From Pseudomonas shahriarae (GTDB taxonomy: Bacteria; Pseudomonadota; Gammaproteobacteria; Pseudomonadales; Pseudomonadaceae), in assembly GCF_014268455.2 (NCBI RefSeq), contig NZ_CP077085.1, positions 4,691,001-4,755,000 of the forward strand: a stretch of DNA of 64,000 bases, written 5' to 3'. Positions 28,303 through 37,518 of this stretch are shown one piece after another (the stretch's first letter is position 1; each line of letters begins with the position of its first letter). The notes under the pieces are model-generated. The model ran no database searches, was not told where the DNA came from, and was given only the letters and a program-made list of their open reading frames with translations. Both the position numbers and the translations under genes were made by a program.

Positions 28303-29010
28303 ATGACCCTCACTGCTCTGCACCTCGCCCTGATCGGCGATTACGATCCTCAAGTCACCGCCCACCAAGCCATTCCCCTTGCCCTGCAACAGGCGAGTAC
28401 ACACCTGGGGCTGACACTTCAGATTGAGTGGCTGGCCACCGACACCCTTAAGGACAACCACACCTTGCAGCCTTTCGACGGGTTCTGGTGCGTACCTGCA
28501 AGCCCCTATCGCGATGCCGACGGGGCGTTGCGGGCGATCCGCTTTGCCCGCGAACAGCGGCGTCCTTTCCTCGGCACCTGCGGCGGTTTTCAACATGCCG
28601 TGTTGGAATATGCACGCAATGTGCTGAGGTGGGCCGATGCCGAACATGGCGAGCTGGCACCTGATGCGCCACGGGCGGTGATCGCCCCCTTGTCGTGTGC
28701 TCTGATCGAAACCATCGCGCCCATCCACTTGATGGCCTTCACCCGTATCGCCGAGGCTTACGGCACCCTTGAAATCCAGGAGGGTTATCGTTGCCGCTAT
28801 GGCCTCAATGCCGACTTCAAACAGGCACTGCTGGAGGACAATCTGATTGGCAGCGCCCATGATTCGGCGGGCGAGGTGCGGGCGATAGAACTGCTGGACC
28901 ATCCGTTTTTTGTCGCCACTCTGTTCCAGCCAGAACGCGCGGCACTTACCGGTGCCAGCGTGCCGCTGGTCAGCGCATGGCTCCAGGCCTGCCTGGAGCG
29001 CTCGGCATGA
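28303..29010 (+). CDS. CTP synthase C-terminal-like glutamine amidotransferase protein
   Basis: This 235-aa class I glutamine amidotransferase-like protein has the nucleophile elbow FLGTCGGFQHAV and a late VATLFQPE block in which the usual HPE histidine is replaced by Gln. It resembles the stand-alone proteins annotated as CTP-synthase C-terminal-region related, without the synthase half. The missing histidine suggests it may not hydrolyse glutamine in the usual way. It overlaps the next gene by ATGA. Confidence 0.75.
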   Translation: MTLTALHLALIGDYDPQVTAHQAIPLALQQASTHLGLTLQIEWLATDTLKDNHTLQPFDGFWCVPASPYRDADGALRAIRFAREQRRPFLGTCGGFQHAVLEYARNVLRWADAEHGELAPDAPRAVIAPLSCALIETIAPIHLMAFTRIAEAYGTLEIQEGYRCRYGLNADFKQALLEDNLIGSAHDSAGEVRAIELLDHPFFVATLFQPERAALTGASVPLVSAWLQACLERSA

Positions 29011-29363
29011 TCGCCCAGACACCCTCCCCGCCCTACTACGCAGTGATCTTCACTTCCCTGCGCACCGAGACCGACCAAGGCTACGCACAGGCCGCCGACC
29101 GCATGCTCGAACTGGCCCGCCAGCAACCGGGGTTTCTCGGTGTCGAATCAGCCCGCGGCGATGATGGCCTGGGGATTACCGTGTCCTACTGGAGCAACGA
29201 GGCCGCGATCCTGGCCTGGAAACAACACGCCGAGCACCGCAACACCCGCGAACAGGGCAGGGCCATCTGGTACGGCGCGTTTCAGACACGGGTATGCAAG
29301 GTAGAACGGGCTTATGCCTTCACCGCAAACGGCACCGCCCCCGCGCCTACGGGATTGGCGTGA
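29007..29363 (+). CDS. Antibiotic biosynthesis monooxygenase (ABM) family protein
   Basis: This 118-aa single-domain ABM ferredoxin-like fold protein shows YYAVIFTSL, LARQQPGFLGVESARG and ISYWS-type (TVSYWSNEAAILAWKQH) blocks. Small members act as monooxygenases or heme-degrading-like enzymes; the substrate is unknown. It is coupled to the amidotransferase-like gene by a 4-base overlap. Confidence 0.85.
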   Translation: MIAQTPSPPYYAVIFTSLRTETDQGYAQAADRMLELARQQPGFLGVESARGDDGLGITVSYWSNEAAILAWKQHAEHRNTREQGRAIWYGAFQTRVCKVERAYAFTANGTAPAPTGLA

Positions 29364-29369
29364 TGGCGA

Positions 29370-29693
29370 TCAACCCACCAGGCTGCGCACCGCGCTGATC
29401 TGCGGGATCTCCACCCGGCGCATATACACCCGCAGCGGCTCGGTGATGTTGATGCGGTCGTCGATGTTCTGGTCCAGCAGCAGTTGGATGTGCTCGCGGG
29501 ACAGGGTCATGGCCTGGTCGGCCGCCGGCTGCCAGACAAACTCGCTGGTGGGGATGATGCCGTCGTCGGCGACGTCCATGCCGAACGAGTCTTCGCTGAA
29601 ACGCACGATGTAATGGCCGGTCTTGCGGTTCAGGCCGACAAAGCCGTTGAGTTGGTCGGCGGCCTGGCAGATGAGTTCTGAAGTGATGCGCAT
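29370..29693 (-). CDS. DUF3509 family protein
   Basis: This 107-aa cytoplasmic protein is of the type found in many pseudomonads as DUF3509 (GFNR-like GFVGLNRKTGHYIVRFSEDSFG at residues 17-38). No function is known. The start at 29693 (MRITSELICQ) removes 65 upstream residues with no family match. It is convergent with the ABM gene, leaving only 6 bases between stops. Confidence 0.75.
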   Translation of the reverse strand: MRITSELICQAADQLNGFVGLNRKTGHYIVRFSEDSFGMDVADDGIIPTSEFVWQPAADQAMTLSREHIQLLLDQNIDDRINITEPLRVYMRRVEIPQISAVRSLVG

Positions 29694-29939
29694 GCTAAAC
29701 CTCACTGAAAAATCCCACAGGGGAAGTGAACGATGGTTTACACGCGAGGCGGCGAAAGAAGGCAATGCAGGTTTCCCTCTGGCGGGGAAACTCGGGCCAA
29801 GAATACTGCATAGCACGGCACAAAAGCGCAGAAAAATAGCGCATGCGCACGTTAATGTCGGTTTGGTGATAGCGCGATTTGCATGCAATTGTTAAAAAGG
29901 AAGCCTTCTTGAAGCTCCCCCCACGAAAGGACCTCGCAC

Positions 29940-31067
29940 ATGCCTGCTACGTTTACCAAGAGTGCCCTGCTGCTCGCACTGATGATGGGCCTTGGCCACG
30001 CACAGGCTGCAAGCCCCATCAGCCCGGTAGAACTGGCGACCAAGGACGGCATTCCGCACCCTGCCGTGATTGCCCACCGGGGTGCGTCCTACGATGCACC
30101 GGAGTCCACCGCCGCCGCCTACAAGGTCGCCCGCGACCTGGGTGCCGACTACCTGGAACTGGACCTGCAACGCAGCAAGGACGGCGTATTGTTCGCCCTG
30201 CACGACGATAACCTGCAACGCACCACCGACGTGGCCACCAAGTTCCCCGAGCGCAAGGACAGCCCGGCCAACGAGTTCACCTGGAAAGAGCTGCAAACCC
30301 TGGATGCCGGCAGTTGGTTCAACACCGCCTACCCAGAGCGTGCGCGCCCGGGCTTCGTCGGGTTGAAAATCCTCAGCCTGGACGAAATCATCAAGATCGC
30401 CGAAGGCAACCCCCAGCATAAACCCGGCCTGTACATCGAAACCAAAGAGCCCAAGCAGTTCCCGGGGATCGAAGCCGATCTGAAGGACAAGCTGTTGGAC
30501 AAGGGTTGGCTGAGTTCCGTGGGTTCCAAGCTGGGCAAGAGCAACACCGGGGTCGGCCAGGGCAAGGGCCGCGTGGTGTTGCAGACGTTCGAGACGGCCA
30601 GCCTCAAGGAACTGCAGAAAGAGATGCCCAACACCCCGAAGATCCTGCTGCTGTGGGTAGGTGAAGGCGGCATCGAGCCCAAGTCCAAGGTGACTTTCGC
30701 CGAATCCGGCGAACCGACCAAGGCGGCCTACTATGCCAAGCAGGAACCCAAGGACGCGGCCGAATTCGAGAAGTGGGTCGATGAAGCCAAGAGCCTCGGG
30801 GCGATTGGCACTGGCCCATCGGCACAACTGACGAACCTGGGCGACCAGAGCTATTCGGACCTGGTCAAGCCCGAGATGAACCAACTGACCCACGACAAGG
30901 GCCTGCTGGTGCACGTCTATACCGTCGACGAGCCGGTGGATTTCGAGAAGGTCATGAGCGCCGGGGTCGATGGCATCTTCACCAACCGCGCCGCCGAACT
31001 GCTGAAGTTCTACAAGCGCTGGCCGTCTTCCAGCGTGCAGGATCTGCTGCAGGACAGCGGTTACTGA
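29940..31067 (+). CDS. glpQ: Periplasmic glycerophosphodiester phosphodiesterase
   Basis: This 375-aa protein has a signal peptide (residues 1-23, ending GHAQA) and a GDPD TIM-barrel. Active-site motifs are VIAHRGASYDAPES, LELDLQRSKDG with the metal ligands, and FALHDDNLQRTT. It should split glycerophosphodiesters to glycerol-3-phosphate and an alcohol in the periplasm. An AraC regulator gene starts directly after its stop. Confidence 0.93.
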   Translation: MPATFTKSALLLALMMGLGHAQAASPISPVELATKDGIPHPAVIAHRGASYDAPESTAAAYKVARDLGADYLELDLQRSKDGVLFALHDDNLQRTTDVATKFPERKDSPANEFTWKELQTLDAGSWFNTAYPERARPGFVGLKILSLDEIIKIAEGNPQHKPGLYIETKEPKQFPGIEADLKDKLLDKGWLSSVGSKLGKSNTGVGQGKGRVVLQTFETASLKELQKEMPNTPKILLLWVGEGGIEPKSKVTFAESGEPTKAAYYAKQEPKDAAEFEKWVDEAKSLGAIGTGPSAQLTNLGDQSYSDLVKPEMNQLTHDKGLLVHVYTVDEPVDFEKVMSAGVDGIFTNRAAELLKFYKRWPSSSVQDLLQDSGY

Positions 31068-31742
31068 GTGAGCGAGTGGTCAGGCCAACTGTGGCTGGGG
31101 CCTGATTACGGCCTGATCCTCGGTGAGACGGGGCGTACGGCGCCCCACGCGCATTACGCCCATCAATTTATCCTGTCCGCGGAGAGCCCCATCACGGTCA
31201 GCCTTGATGGGCACCTGCAAACGGCTTACCGCCTGTTCATCCCCTCTCGCCAGCCCCATGCCATCGTCCACGCCCCTGCTACGGTGTTGATGGCTTATGT
31301 GGAACCCGGTGCGTTTGAACGCGAGTCGTTGCAACACGCCCTGGAGACCGCCGATTTTTCCCACGAGCGCCTGGAGCAGACATTGCGCCAGCTACCACGT
31401 CGCCAGGCGGACGATGAGCGCGTGCAACGCGCCCTGCACACCCTCGATCAACAGTTGAGCGGCAAGGTCTCGGCGCAGTCATTGGCGCAGGCGGCGCACC
31501 TGTCGTTGAGCCAGTTGGAGCGCCTGTTTGTCAGCCAGCTCGGCGTGCCGGTGCGGCGCCTGGTGATGTGGCGCCGCCTGCGCCGGGCCCTGGATCTGGC
31601 CCTGAACGGTCACACCCTGACCCAAGCGGCCCATGGCGCGGGGTTTGCCGACTCGGCGCACTTCTCGCGGACCATGAAGCAACTGTTTGGCGTGACCGCC
31701 GGGGCCTCCTTGCGCCATCTTCAAGTACATCTCCTACAGTAG
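31068..31742 (+). CDS. AraC-family transcriptional regulator
   Basis: This 224-aa regulator has an N-terminal cupin-like part (HAHYAHQFILSAESP) and a C-terminal AraC helix-turn-helix pair (SLAQAAHLSLSQLERLFV, and HGAGFADSAHFSRTMKQLFG). The GTG start directly follows the glpQ TGA, so translation is probably coupled. Its last 9 bases overlap the convergent desaturase-like gene. No target is evident. Confidence 0.87.
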   Translation: MSEWSGQLWLGPDYGLILGETGRTAPHAHYAHQFILSAESPITVSLDGHLQTAYRLFIPSRQPHAIVHAPATVLMAYVEPGAFERESLQHALETADFSHERLEQTLRQLPRRQADDERVQRALHTLDQQLSGKVSAQSLAQAAHLSLSQLERLFVSQLGVPVRRLVMWRRLRRALDLALNGHTLTQAAHGAGFADSAHFSRTMKQLFGVTAGASLRHLQVHLLQ

Positions 31743-32612
31743 TGCGCTTGGCACCGCAGGTTCCTTGCTCAGTTGCGCCGCACTGAAGGGATCACGCAAC
31801 TGCTCGACGTAATCCACCGGAAAATCCGGCCGGCTGCCAATCCCCAGGTCGCCCTCGCCCATTCGATAGTCCTCGGTGTAAAACGCAGTCCCCAACAGCC
31901 AGTCCCACAGGTTGAAAAACAAACCGAAATTCACATCCCCTGCGCGCCCGTACTTCATATGGTGGAAGCGATGCACGGGCGCCCAGGCAAATACCCAGCG
32001 CAACGGCCCCAGGCGCATATCGACATTGGAGTGCTGCAGCAACAGTTGGATGGCAATGGCCAACGCCAGCAGCATCGCCACCTCCAGCGGAATGCCCAGC
32101 AGGATCAACGGCAGCAAGCCGGCCGTGGCCTCCAGCATCTGGTGCAAGGGATGCTTCATCAAGCCATTGAACCCATAGAGCCGCTGCACGCTGTGATGCA
32201 CCGCATGCAAACGCCAGAGTGCGGCGATGCGGTGGCTGGCGTAATGCATCAGGGTGATGCCCGCATCAGCAATGATGATCGCCAACAGCAATTGCGCCCA
32301 CAGCGGCCAGGCGCGCGGCCAGGCGCCCTCGATCGCCAGCCATGCCGTGAGCAGCGGCAATGCCAGCAACCCCAGGGCATTCAGGCTTTCATTGACCAGC
32401 GCGTGGAGGACATCCCGGCGTCGGTCGCCCAGAGGGCGGTTCCACTGGGGCTCGTAGGGCAAGTACAGCTCGGCGATAAACGACACGCCGATGGCCAGCG
32501 CAAACACCGCCAGCAGCCACTGCGATGCCCCTAACATGACCAACCAGAGCCCCGCGCCAATAAAGCCTGCCCAGAACAAGGGCGCGTACAGCCAAGCCAA
32601 TATCTGTTTCAT
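31734..32612 (-). CDS. Sterol desaturase / fatty acid hydroxylase family membrane protein
   Basis: This 292-aa protein has about five hydrophobic segments and the histidine clusters of the di-iron membrane oxygenases: HYASHR, HAVHHS and HRFHHMKYG. The substrate is unknown; bacterial relatives act on lipids or alkyl ethers. The start at 32612 (MKQILAWLYAP) has GGGAG ahead. Confidence 0.87.
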   Translation of the reverse strand: MKQILAWLYAPLFWAGFIGAGLWLVMLGASQWLLAVFALAIGVSFIAELYLPYEPQWNRPLGDRRRDVLHALVNESLNALGLLALPLLTAWLAIEGAWPRAWPLWAQLLLAIIIADAGITLMHYASHRIAALWRLHAVHHSVQRLYGFNGLMKHPLHQMLEATAGLLPLILLGIPLEVAMLLALAIAIQLLLQHSNVDMRLGPLRWVFAWAPVHRFHHMKYGRAGDVNFGLFFNLWDWLLGTAFYTEDYRMGEGDLGIGSRPDFPVDYVEQLRDPFSAAQLSKEPAVPSALL

Positions 32613-32763
32613 AAGTGTCTCCCGTGGGTGAGACACCAGCATGAAATCCCCCGGCGCGGGGCGATTGAACAAACAACGCAAACGTCCTACACAATTAAGG
32701 GTGAATTAAGTTGCGCGGGGTAATCTGATCCCACTTAAACAGCTCACCCCAAAGGACCACATC

Positions 32764-33069
32764 ATGAAAAACCTGACCGCTCTGTTCGCTGCTGCTGCCC
32801 TGACTCTGACTGCCGGCCTGGCCCAGGCCGATGTTCGCCCGGACCAGATTCCAAGCCTGCTGCAATCGGGCGCCGTGAAGCCATTTGAACAGCTGAATGC
32901 CGCCGCCCTGGCCAAACATGCCGGCGCCACCATCAACGACACTGAGCTGGATAACGAAGCCGGGCGCCTGGTCTACGAAGTTGACCTGACCGACACCACT
33001 GGCAAGAAGTGGGATGTGAAGCTCGACGCCAAGACCGGCGAAGTGCTGGAAAACAAGCAAGACACTTAA
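32764..33069 (+). CDS. Secreted PepSY-domain protein
   Basis: This 101-aa protein has a signal peptide (MKNLTALFAAAALTLTAGLAQA) and a single PepSY domain (residues 45-100, ending WDVKLDAKTGEVLENKQDT). Such proteins are periplasmic, often near two-component or protease systems; here it stands alone. An intrinsic terminator follows. Confidence 0.88.
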   Translation: MKNLTALFAAAALTLTAGLAQADVRPDQIPSLLQSGAVKPFEQLNAAALAKHAGATINDTELDNEAGRLVYEVDLTDTTGKKWDVKLDAKTGEVLENKQDT

Positions 33070-33081
33070 GTTGCCCCGGCA

Positions 33082-33116
33082 ACACAACGCGCCGCCTTCG
33101 GGCGGCGCAGTTGTGT
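33082..33116. terminator. Bidirectional terminator between the PepSY and chemoreceptor genes
   Basis: ACACAACGCGCCGCC, a TTCG tetraloop and GGCGGCGC-A-GTTGTGT form a 15-bp stem with one bulge between two convergent genes. Confidence 0.8.
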
Positions 33117-33120
33117 CTGG

Positions 33121-34749
33121 TCAGGCGCTAAGGCGCGCCGTCACCTCATTCAGCTCAGCAGACAGCCCACGCAGGTTATGACTGGCCGCTTCGGTGCGCT
33201 GCACGTTGTCCAGGTTGGCAGTGGCCACCGTGGTGATTTGCGTGATGTTGCGCGAGATATCCTCGGCCACCGAGGTTTGCTCTTCGGCCGCTGTGGCAAT
33301 CTGCCGGTTCATATCGCGGATCGCCTCTACAGCCTGGGTGATATGACTGAGCATCGCCCCGGCCTGGGTGACCTTTTCGACGCTCTCATCACTGCATGAC
33401 TGGCCGCTGACAATCGCCTCGGCGGCATCCACGGCGCCGGTCTGCACTGCCTGGATAATCTGGTTGATCTCGATGATCGACGCCGCTGTGCGTTGCGCCA
33501 GGCTGCGCACCTCATCGGCCACCACCGCAAACCCACGTCCGGCTTCGCCTGCTCGCGCGGCCTCGATCGCCGCATTGAGGGCCAGCAGGTTGGTCTGTTC
33601 GGCGATGCCGCGAATTACTTCCAGCACCGTGCCGATGCGCACGCTGTCTGCTTCCAGGCGGCGGATGATGCCACCGGTGTTGAGGATCTCGTTGCGCATC
33701 TGGCCGATGGTGGCAATGGTCACTTGCATCACCTCGCCGCCCTCACGGGCCGAATGATCGGCCTCGTCTGCTGCCCGCGAAGCGCTGGCGGCGTGGCGCG
33801 CGATTTCCTGGGCGGTGGCGGACATTTCGGTCATCGCGGTCGCCACTTGATCGGTACGGCTGAACTGATCCTGGGTGCCCGTCGCCATCTGCCCGGCAAT
33901 CGAGTTCAACTCGCCACTGGCGCTCACCAGGTCCTTGGCACTGCGCTGTAGGCGGCCAAAGGTTTCAGCGAGGAAGTCGCGCAACGTATTGGCGGCTTGG
34001 GCCAAGTGCCCCAGTTCATCCTGGCGCTGGCTGGCAACGCGCTCGGCAAACCGGCCATGGCTCAATTGGGCCACATAGTCGATCAGGCCACGGATCGGCA
34101 AAATCAGGTTGCGGTTGATCAACCACAGGCTGAACAGACCGATCAGCCCTCCAGACAGCACCATCACCGCCAGACCCAGCATCACGGTACGTTCGGCATA
34201 GGCGCTGATTGCCAGGGATTGCTGCTTGCCCTGCTCACGCAGCAGGGTGACCAGCGCGCTCATCTGCTCGCTCACCGTGCGGTCCACGCCCTTGACTGCG
34301 TTATCCCCAGCCGCTGCATCAGCCCCGGCGGCCAAGTAAGCATCTCGCCCCTTCTGGTAGGCGACACCCAGCATCTGGTGCTCTTGACGCAAGGTTTCCA
34401 GGCGACGGCTCAAGGCTGGGTCGCCCTGGGTGTTGCTCACCAGGCGCGCCAGGATGCCCTGCACGTCTTGCTGCCGATCCTGGAACTGCCCCCAGTACTT
34501 GTTCATGTCCTGGGGCTGCTTGCCACGCAGCAGGACGTTTTTCCATTCCTGGACCTGGACCTTGAATTGCAGGTTGGCTTCATCAATCAGCTGTGAGGTT
34601 TGCAACGGCCCCTCCAGCAAACTGCGGTAACTCTGCACACCGTTGGAGAGAAAATGAAAACACGCCAGGGCAATCAACAGCATTGCCAACAGGCTGCCAC
34701 CGAGCAACGACAGGATCTGTGCTCTCAAGGACTTTCGCAAAAAACTCAT
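33121..34749 (-). CDS. Methyl-accepting chemotaxis protein
   Basis: This 542-aa chemoreceptor has an N-terminal transmembrane segment (about 13-33), a periplasmic helical domain of about 150 residues, a second membrane segment ([22 protein letters not shown]), HAMP and the cytoplasmic signalling tip. The tip holds the hallmark [20 protein letters not shown]. It passes ligand binding to CheA/CheW; the ligand is unknown. The start at 34749 ([11 protein letters not shown]) places the membrane segment correctly. Confidence 0.93.
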   Translation of the reverse strand: MSFLRKSLRAQILSLLGGSLLAMLLIALACFHFLSNGVQSYRSLLEGPLQTSQLIDEANLQFKVQVQEWKNVLLRGKQPQDMNKYWGQFQDRQQDVQGILARLVSNTQGDPALSRRLETLRQEHQMLGVAYQKGRDAYLAAGADAAAGDNAVKGVDRTVSEQMSALVTLLREQGKQQSLAISAYAERTVMLGLAVMVLSGGLIGLFSLWLINRNLILPIRGLIDYVAQLSHGRFAERVASQRQDELGHLAQAANTLRDFLAETFGRLQRSAKDLVSASGELNSIAGQMATGTQDQFSRTDQVATAMTEMSATAQEIARHAASASRAADEADHSAREGGEVMQVTIATIGQMRNEILNTGGIIRRLEADSVRIGTVLEVIRGIAEQTNLLALNAAIEAARAGEAGRGFAVVADEVRSLAQRTAASIIEINQIIQAVQTGAVDAAEAIVSGQSCSDESVEKVTQAGAMLSHITQAVEAIRDMNRQIATAAEEQTSVAEDISRNITQITTVATANLDNVQRTEAASHNLRGLSAELNEVTARLSA

Positions 34750-34911
34750 CGGGGAAAAGCCTCGAAACAGGGAAATGGGGACCTGCACCGCAACATCCCT
34801 GTCAGCCAACACATGGCCAATCCAATGGCATGCTTGCACCATGAATCGGCCGGACTAGACACTTCTTGAGCCCAGTGGATGAGTGGCCGGGCAGCGGCGG
34901 CCTGTGACTGA

Positions 34912-35131
34912 CAAAAAATAGGCGAACGGATCGAGTTGTTGCAGGAAGAAATCGCCGCCAACCTCAACGAACAAAGCAACCGCACGCTGTTTACCCTGAC
35001 GGTGGTCGCGGTACTGGCGCTGCCGATCAATATCATCGCGGGCTTCTTTGGCATGAACGTGGGTGGCATTGGTGGCGACGTTCACCTTGATTGCCGGCAG
35101 ATGGGCGTTTCGCAAGCGCCAGGATGACTAA
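34912..35131 (+). pseudogene. C-terminal remnant of a CorA/ZntB-type metal transporter with internal deletion
   Basis: The frame from 34912 reads GERIELLQEEIAANLNEQSN and continues through two hydrophobic runs to the family signature FFGMNVGGI. It then shifts: the other frame gives VATFTLIAGRWAFRKRQDD and a TAA at 35131, the expected end of the protein. The loop and part of the last membrane helix between them are lost, and everything upstream of residue QKIGER is missing. It is a dead fragment. Confidence 0.8.
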
Positions 35132-35277
35132 GGCTCAAATGCAAACAACCTATGGGAGCGGCGGTGATTTTTAGACCAGCGGCCGGCTGACGACACCAAA
35201 CACTGACTTGAGGCAGCACCTCTGTAACATTCTGCAATGACCATGGGAAACATCCTCCCCACTCTGGATGCTCCGGC

Positions 35278-36894
35278 ATGGCCACCCCTTCCCTGACCGC
35301 CTCCCACCAGGCAGCCGCCCCTGACGCAAAACCGCAACTGGACACCAAACCCAGCCTGCTCACGGTGATCGTGTTCTTTTCCGTGCTCGCCATGGGCCTG
35401 TTGTTCACCGCCTACAGCCTGATGCGCGACATGCACGAACTGGGCACGGTGGTCACCACCTGGACCCCATTCCTGCTGCTGGGCGTGGCGCTGCTGATTG
35501 CCCTGGGGTTCGAGTTCGTCAACGGTTTCCATGACACCGCCAACGCCGTGGCGACAGTGATCTACACCAACTCGCTGCCGCCGCAATTCGCGGTGGTCTG
35601 GTCGGGGTTCTTCAATTTCCTCGGCGTGCTGCTGTCCAGTGGCGCGGTGGCCTTTGCCATCATTGCCTTGCTGCCGGTGGAGTTGATTTTGCAGGTTGGC
35701 TCTTCCGCCGGTTTTGCGATGATCTTCGCCCTGCTGATCGCGGCGATCCTGTGGAACCTGGGCACCTGGTGGCTGGGTTTGCCAGCGTCGTCCTCCCATA
35801 CGCTGATCGGGTCGATCATCGGGGTGGGCGTGGCCAATGCCCTGATGCATGGCCGGGATGGCACCAGTGGCGTGGACTGGGCACAGGCGATCAAGATCGG
35901 CTATGCGCTGCTGCTGTCACCACTGATCGGTTTCGGCTTTGCCGCCCTGCTGTTGCTGGCGCTGCGGGCCTTTGTGAAAAACCGCGCGCTGTACAAGGCG
36001 CCCAAGGGCAACACCCCGCCGCCGTGGTGGATTCGCAGCCTGCTGATCGTGACCTGCACCGGCGTATCTTTTGCCCACGGCTCCAACGATGGCCAGAAAG
36101 GCATGGGCCTGATCATGTTGATCCTGGTGGGCACTTTGCCCATGGCCTACGCGTTGAACCGCACCATGCCGGCCGATCAATCCCTGCAATTTTCCGCCGT
36201 GGCTGAAGTCACCCAGCAAGCCCTGGTCAAAATCGCCCCGCAACCGGCGCCGGTGGACCCACGACCGACGCTGTCGACCTATGTGCGCACCAAGGACATC
36301 ACGCCCGAGCTGATCCCCGCCCTCGCCGCCCTGACCGGGCATATCGGCGAGCAAGTCAAAGGCTACGGCTCCCTGGCCAAGGTGCCCGCCGAGGCCATGG
36401 GCAACGTGCGTAACGACATGTACCTGACCAGCGAAACCATTCGCCTGATGGACAAGGGCAAAGTCGGAAATTTCGACGCCGACACCGAGGGCAAGCTGCA
36501 ACTGTTCAAGCAACAGATCGACAATGCCACGCGCTTTATCCCGCTATGGGTGAAGATCGCCGTGGCCATCGCCCTGGGCCTGGGCACCATGGTCGGCTGG
36601 AAGCGCATTGTGGTGACCGTCGGCGAGAAAATCGGCAAGACCCACCTGACCTACGCCCAGGGCGCCTCGGCGGAAACCGTGGCCATGCTGACCATTGGCG
36701 CCGCCGACATGTTCGGGTTGCCGGTATCGACCACCCACGTGCTGTCGTCGGGCGTGGCCGGGACCATGGTGGCCAATGGTGGCGGCTTGCAGATGAAGAC
36801 CATCCGCAATCTGCTGTTGGCCTGGGTGCTGACGTTGCCGGCGGCGATTGTACTGTCGGGCAGTTTGTACTGGTTGTTTACTCAAATCTTCTGA
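35278..36894 (+). CDS. pit: Inorganic phosphate transporter, PiT family
   Basis: This 538-aa protein has about ten to twelve membrane segments and the duplicated PiT signatures: GFHDTANAVATVIYTNSLPP in the first half and FGLPVSTTHVLSSGVAG in the second, plus SHTLIGSIIGVGVAN and FAHGSNDGQKGMG. It should import phosphate (as a metal-phosphate complex) with protons. A 100-residue soluble loop separates the halves. It stands alone. Confidence 0.93.
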   Translation: MATPSLTASHQAAAPDAKPQLDTKPSLLTVIVFFSVLAMGLLFTAYSLMRDMHELGTVVTTWTPFLLLGVALLIALGFEFVNGFHDTANAVATVIYTNSLPPQFAVVWSGFFNFLGVLLSSGAVAFAIIALLPVELILQVGSSAGFAMIFALLIAAILWNLGTWWLGLPASSSHTLIGSIIGVGVANALMHGRDGTSGVDWAQAIKIGYALLLSPLIGFGFAALLLLALRAFVKNRALYKAPKGNTPPPWWIRSLLIVTCTGVSFAHGSNDGQKGMGLIMLILVGTLPMAYALNRTMPADQSLQFSAVAEVTQQALVKIAPQPAPVDPRPTLSTYVRTKDITPELIPALAALTGHIGEQVKGYGSLAKVPAEAMGNVRNDMYLTSETIRLMDKGKVGNFDADTEGKLQLFKQQIDNATRFIPLWVKIAVAIALGLGTMVGWKRIVVTVGEKIGKTHLTYAQGASAETVAMLTIGAADMFGLPVSTTHVLSSGVAGTMVANGGGLQMKTIRNLLLAWVLTLPAAIVLSGSLYWLFTQIF

Positions 36895-36908
36895 AACACC
36901 GGCACCCG

Positions 36909-36931
36909 GGCGTGACCGACAAGGTCACGCC
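36909..36931 (+). terminator. Hairpin after pit
   Basis: GGCGTGACC and GGTCACGCC pair over a GACAA loop 14 bases after the stop. The T tract is missing. Confidence 0.45.
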
Positions 36932-36932
36932 G

Positions 36933-37014
36933 GTAGCTCGTGAATAACCCGAGAGTGCCGCGTACATTCAGGATGCCCGCGTCATCGTTAACGTCCTTCG
37001 CGAGCAAGCTCGCT
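36933..37014. repeat. Intergenic repeat of the GCGAGC(A/T)(A/T)GCTCGC class, overlapping the PACE gene end
   Basis: The stretch from TAGCTCGTGAATAACC to GCGAGCAAGCTCGCT has the look of a multi-copy P. fluorescens intergenic palindrome (CGCGAAGGACGTTAACGATGACGCGGGCATCCTGAATG on the other strand). Its right part is translated as the C-terminus of the PACE protein. Confidence 0.55.
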
Positions 37015-37431
37015 GTTGAAGAATTTTCCCCGCAGCACGTCATAGCCCCAGTGGTACACATAGGTGTACGGCAGGAAGAACAGCAGCACGCCGATATCCA
37101 GAATAAACGCCTGCATCAGGCTGATGTTCAGCCACGCGGCAATCAGCGGCACGGCGAACAGAATCAGCCCGCCCTCGAACAGCAGCGCGTGCATGATCCG
37201 GGTCTTGACGCTATTGGCCAACTGCAGGCGCACTTTGAGGCGGTCGAAAAGGCTGTTGAAAATCATGTTCCAGGTCAGCGCCAACAAGCTGATAGCCAGG
37301 GTCACAGCACCCATTTCCAGGGCCGGCCGGCCAGTGATCCACACCAGCAGCGGCGTACAGATCAACAAGGCCAGGCCTTCGAAACCCAGGGCCTGCAAAG
37401 CGCGTTCAGTGATGGACTTGGTGGTGTTCAT
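36988..37431 (-). CDS. PACE-family efflux transporter (AceI-like)
   Basis: This 147-aa protein has four membrane segments in two bacterial-transmembrane-pair repeats. LGFEGLALLICTPLLVWITG and the ending YTYVYHWGYDVLRGKFF fit the proteobacterial antimicrobial compound efflux family (biocides such as chlorhexidine). The last residues, SELAREGR, are encoded by a repeat element. ATG 37431 fits the family start; ATG 37464, adding MATLDIHRARL, has the better ribosome binding site (GGGAG). It is divergent from a LysR regulator, the usual arrangement. Confidence 0.87.
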   Translation of the reverse strand: MNTTKSITERALQALGFEGLALLICTPLLVWITGRPALEMGAVTLAISLLALTWNMIFNSLFDRLKVRLQLANSVKTRIMHALLFEGGLILFAVPLIAAWLNISLMQAFILDIGVLLFFLPYTYVYHWGYDVLRGKFFNSELAREGR

Positions 37432-37518
37432 AAGCCTTGCTCTGTGAATGTCGAGGGTTGCCATCATCACTCCCTCACTCGATACTTCATAATCAATAAC
37501 CATCGACCAAGGCGATAG

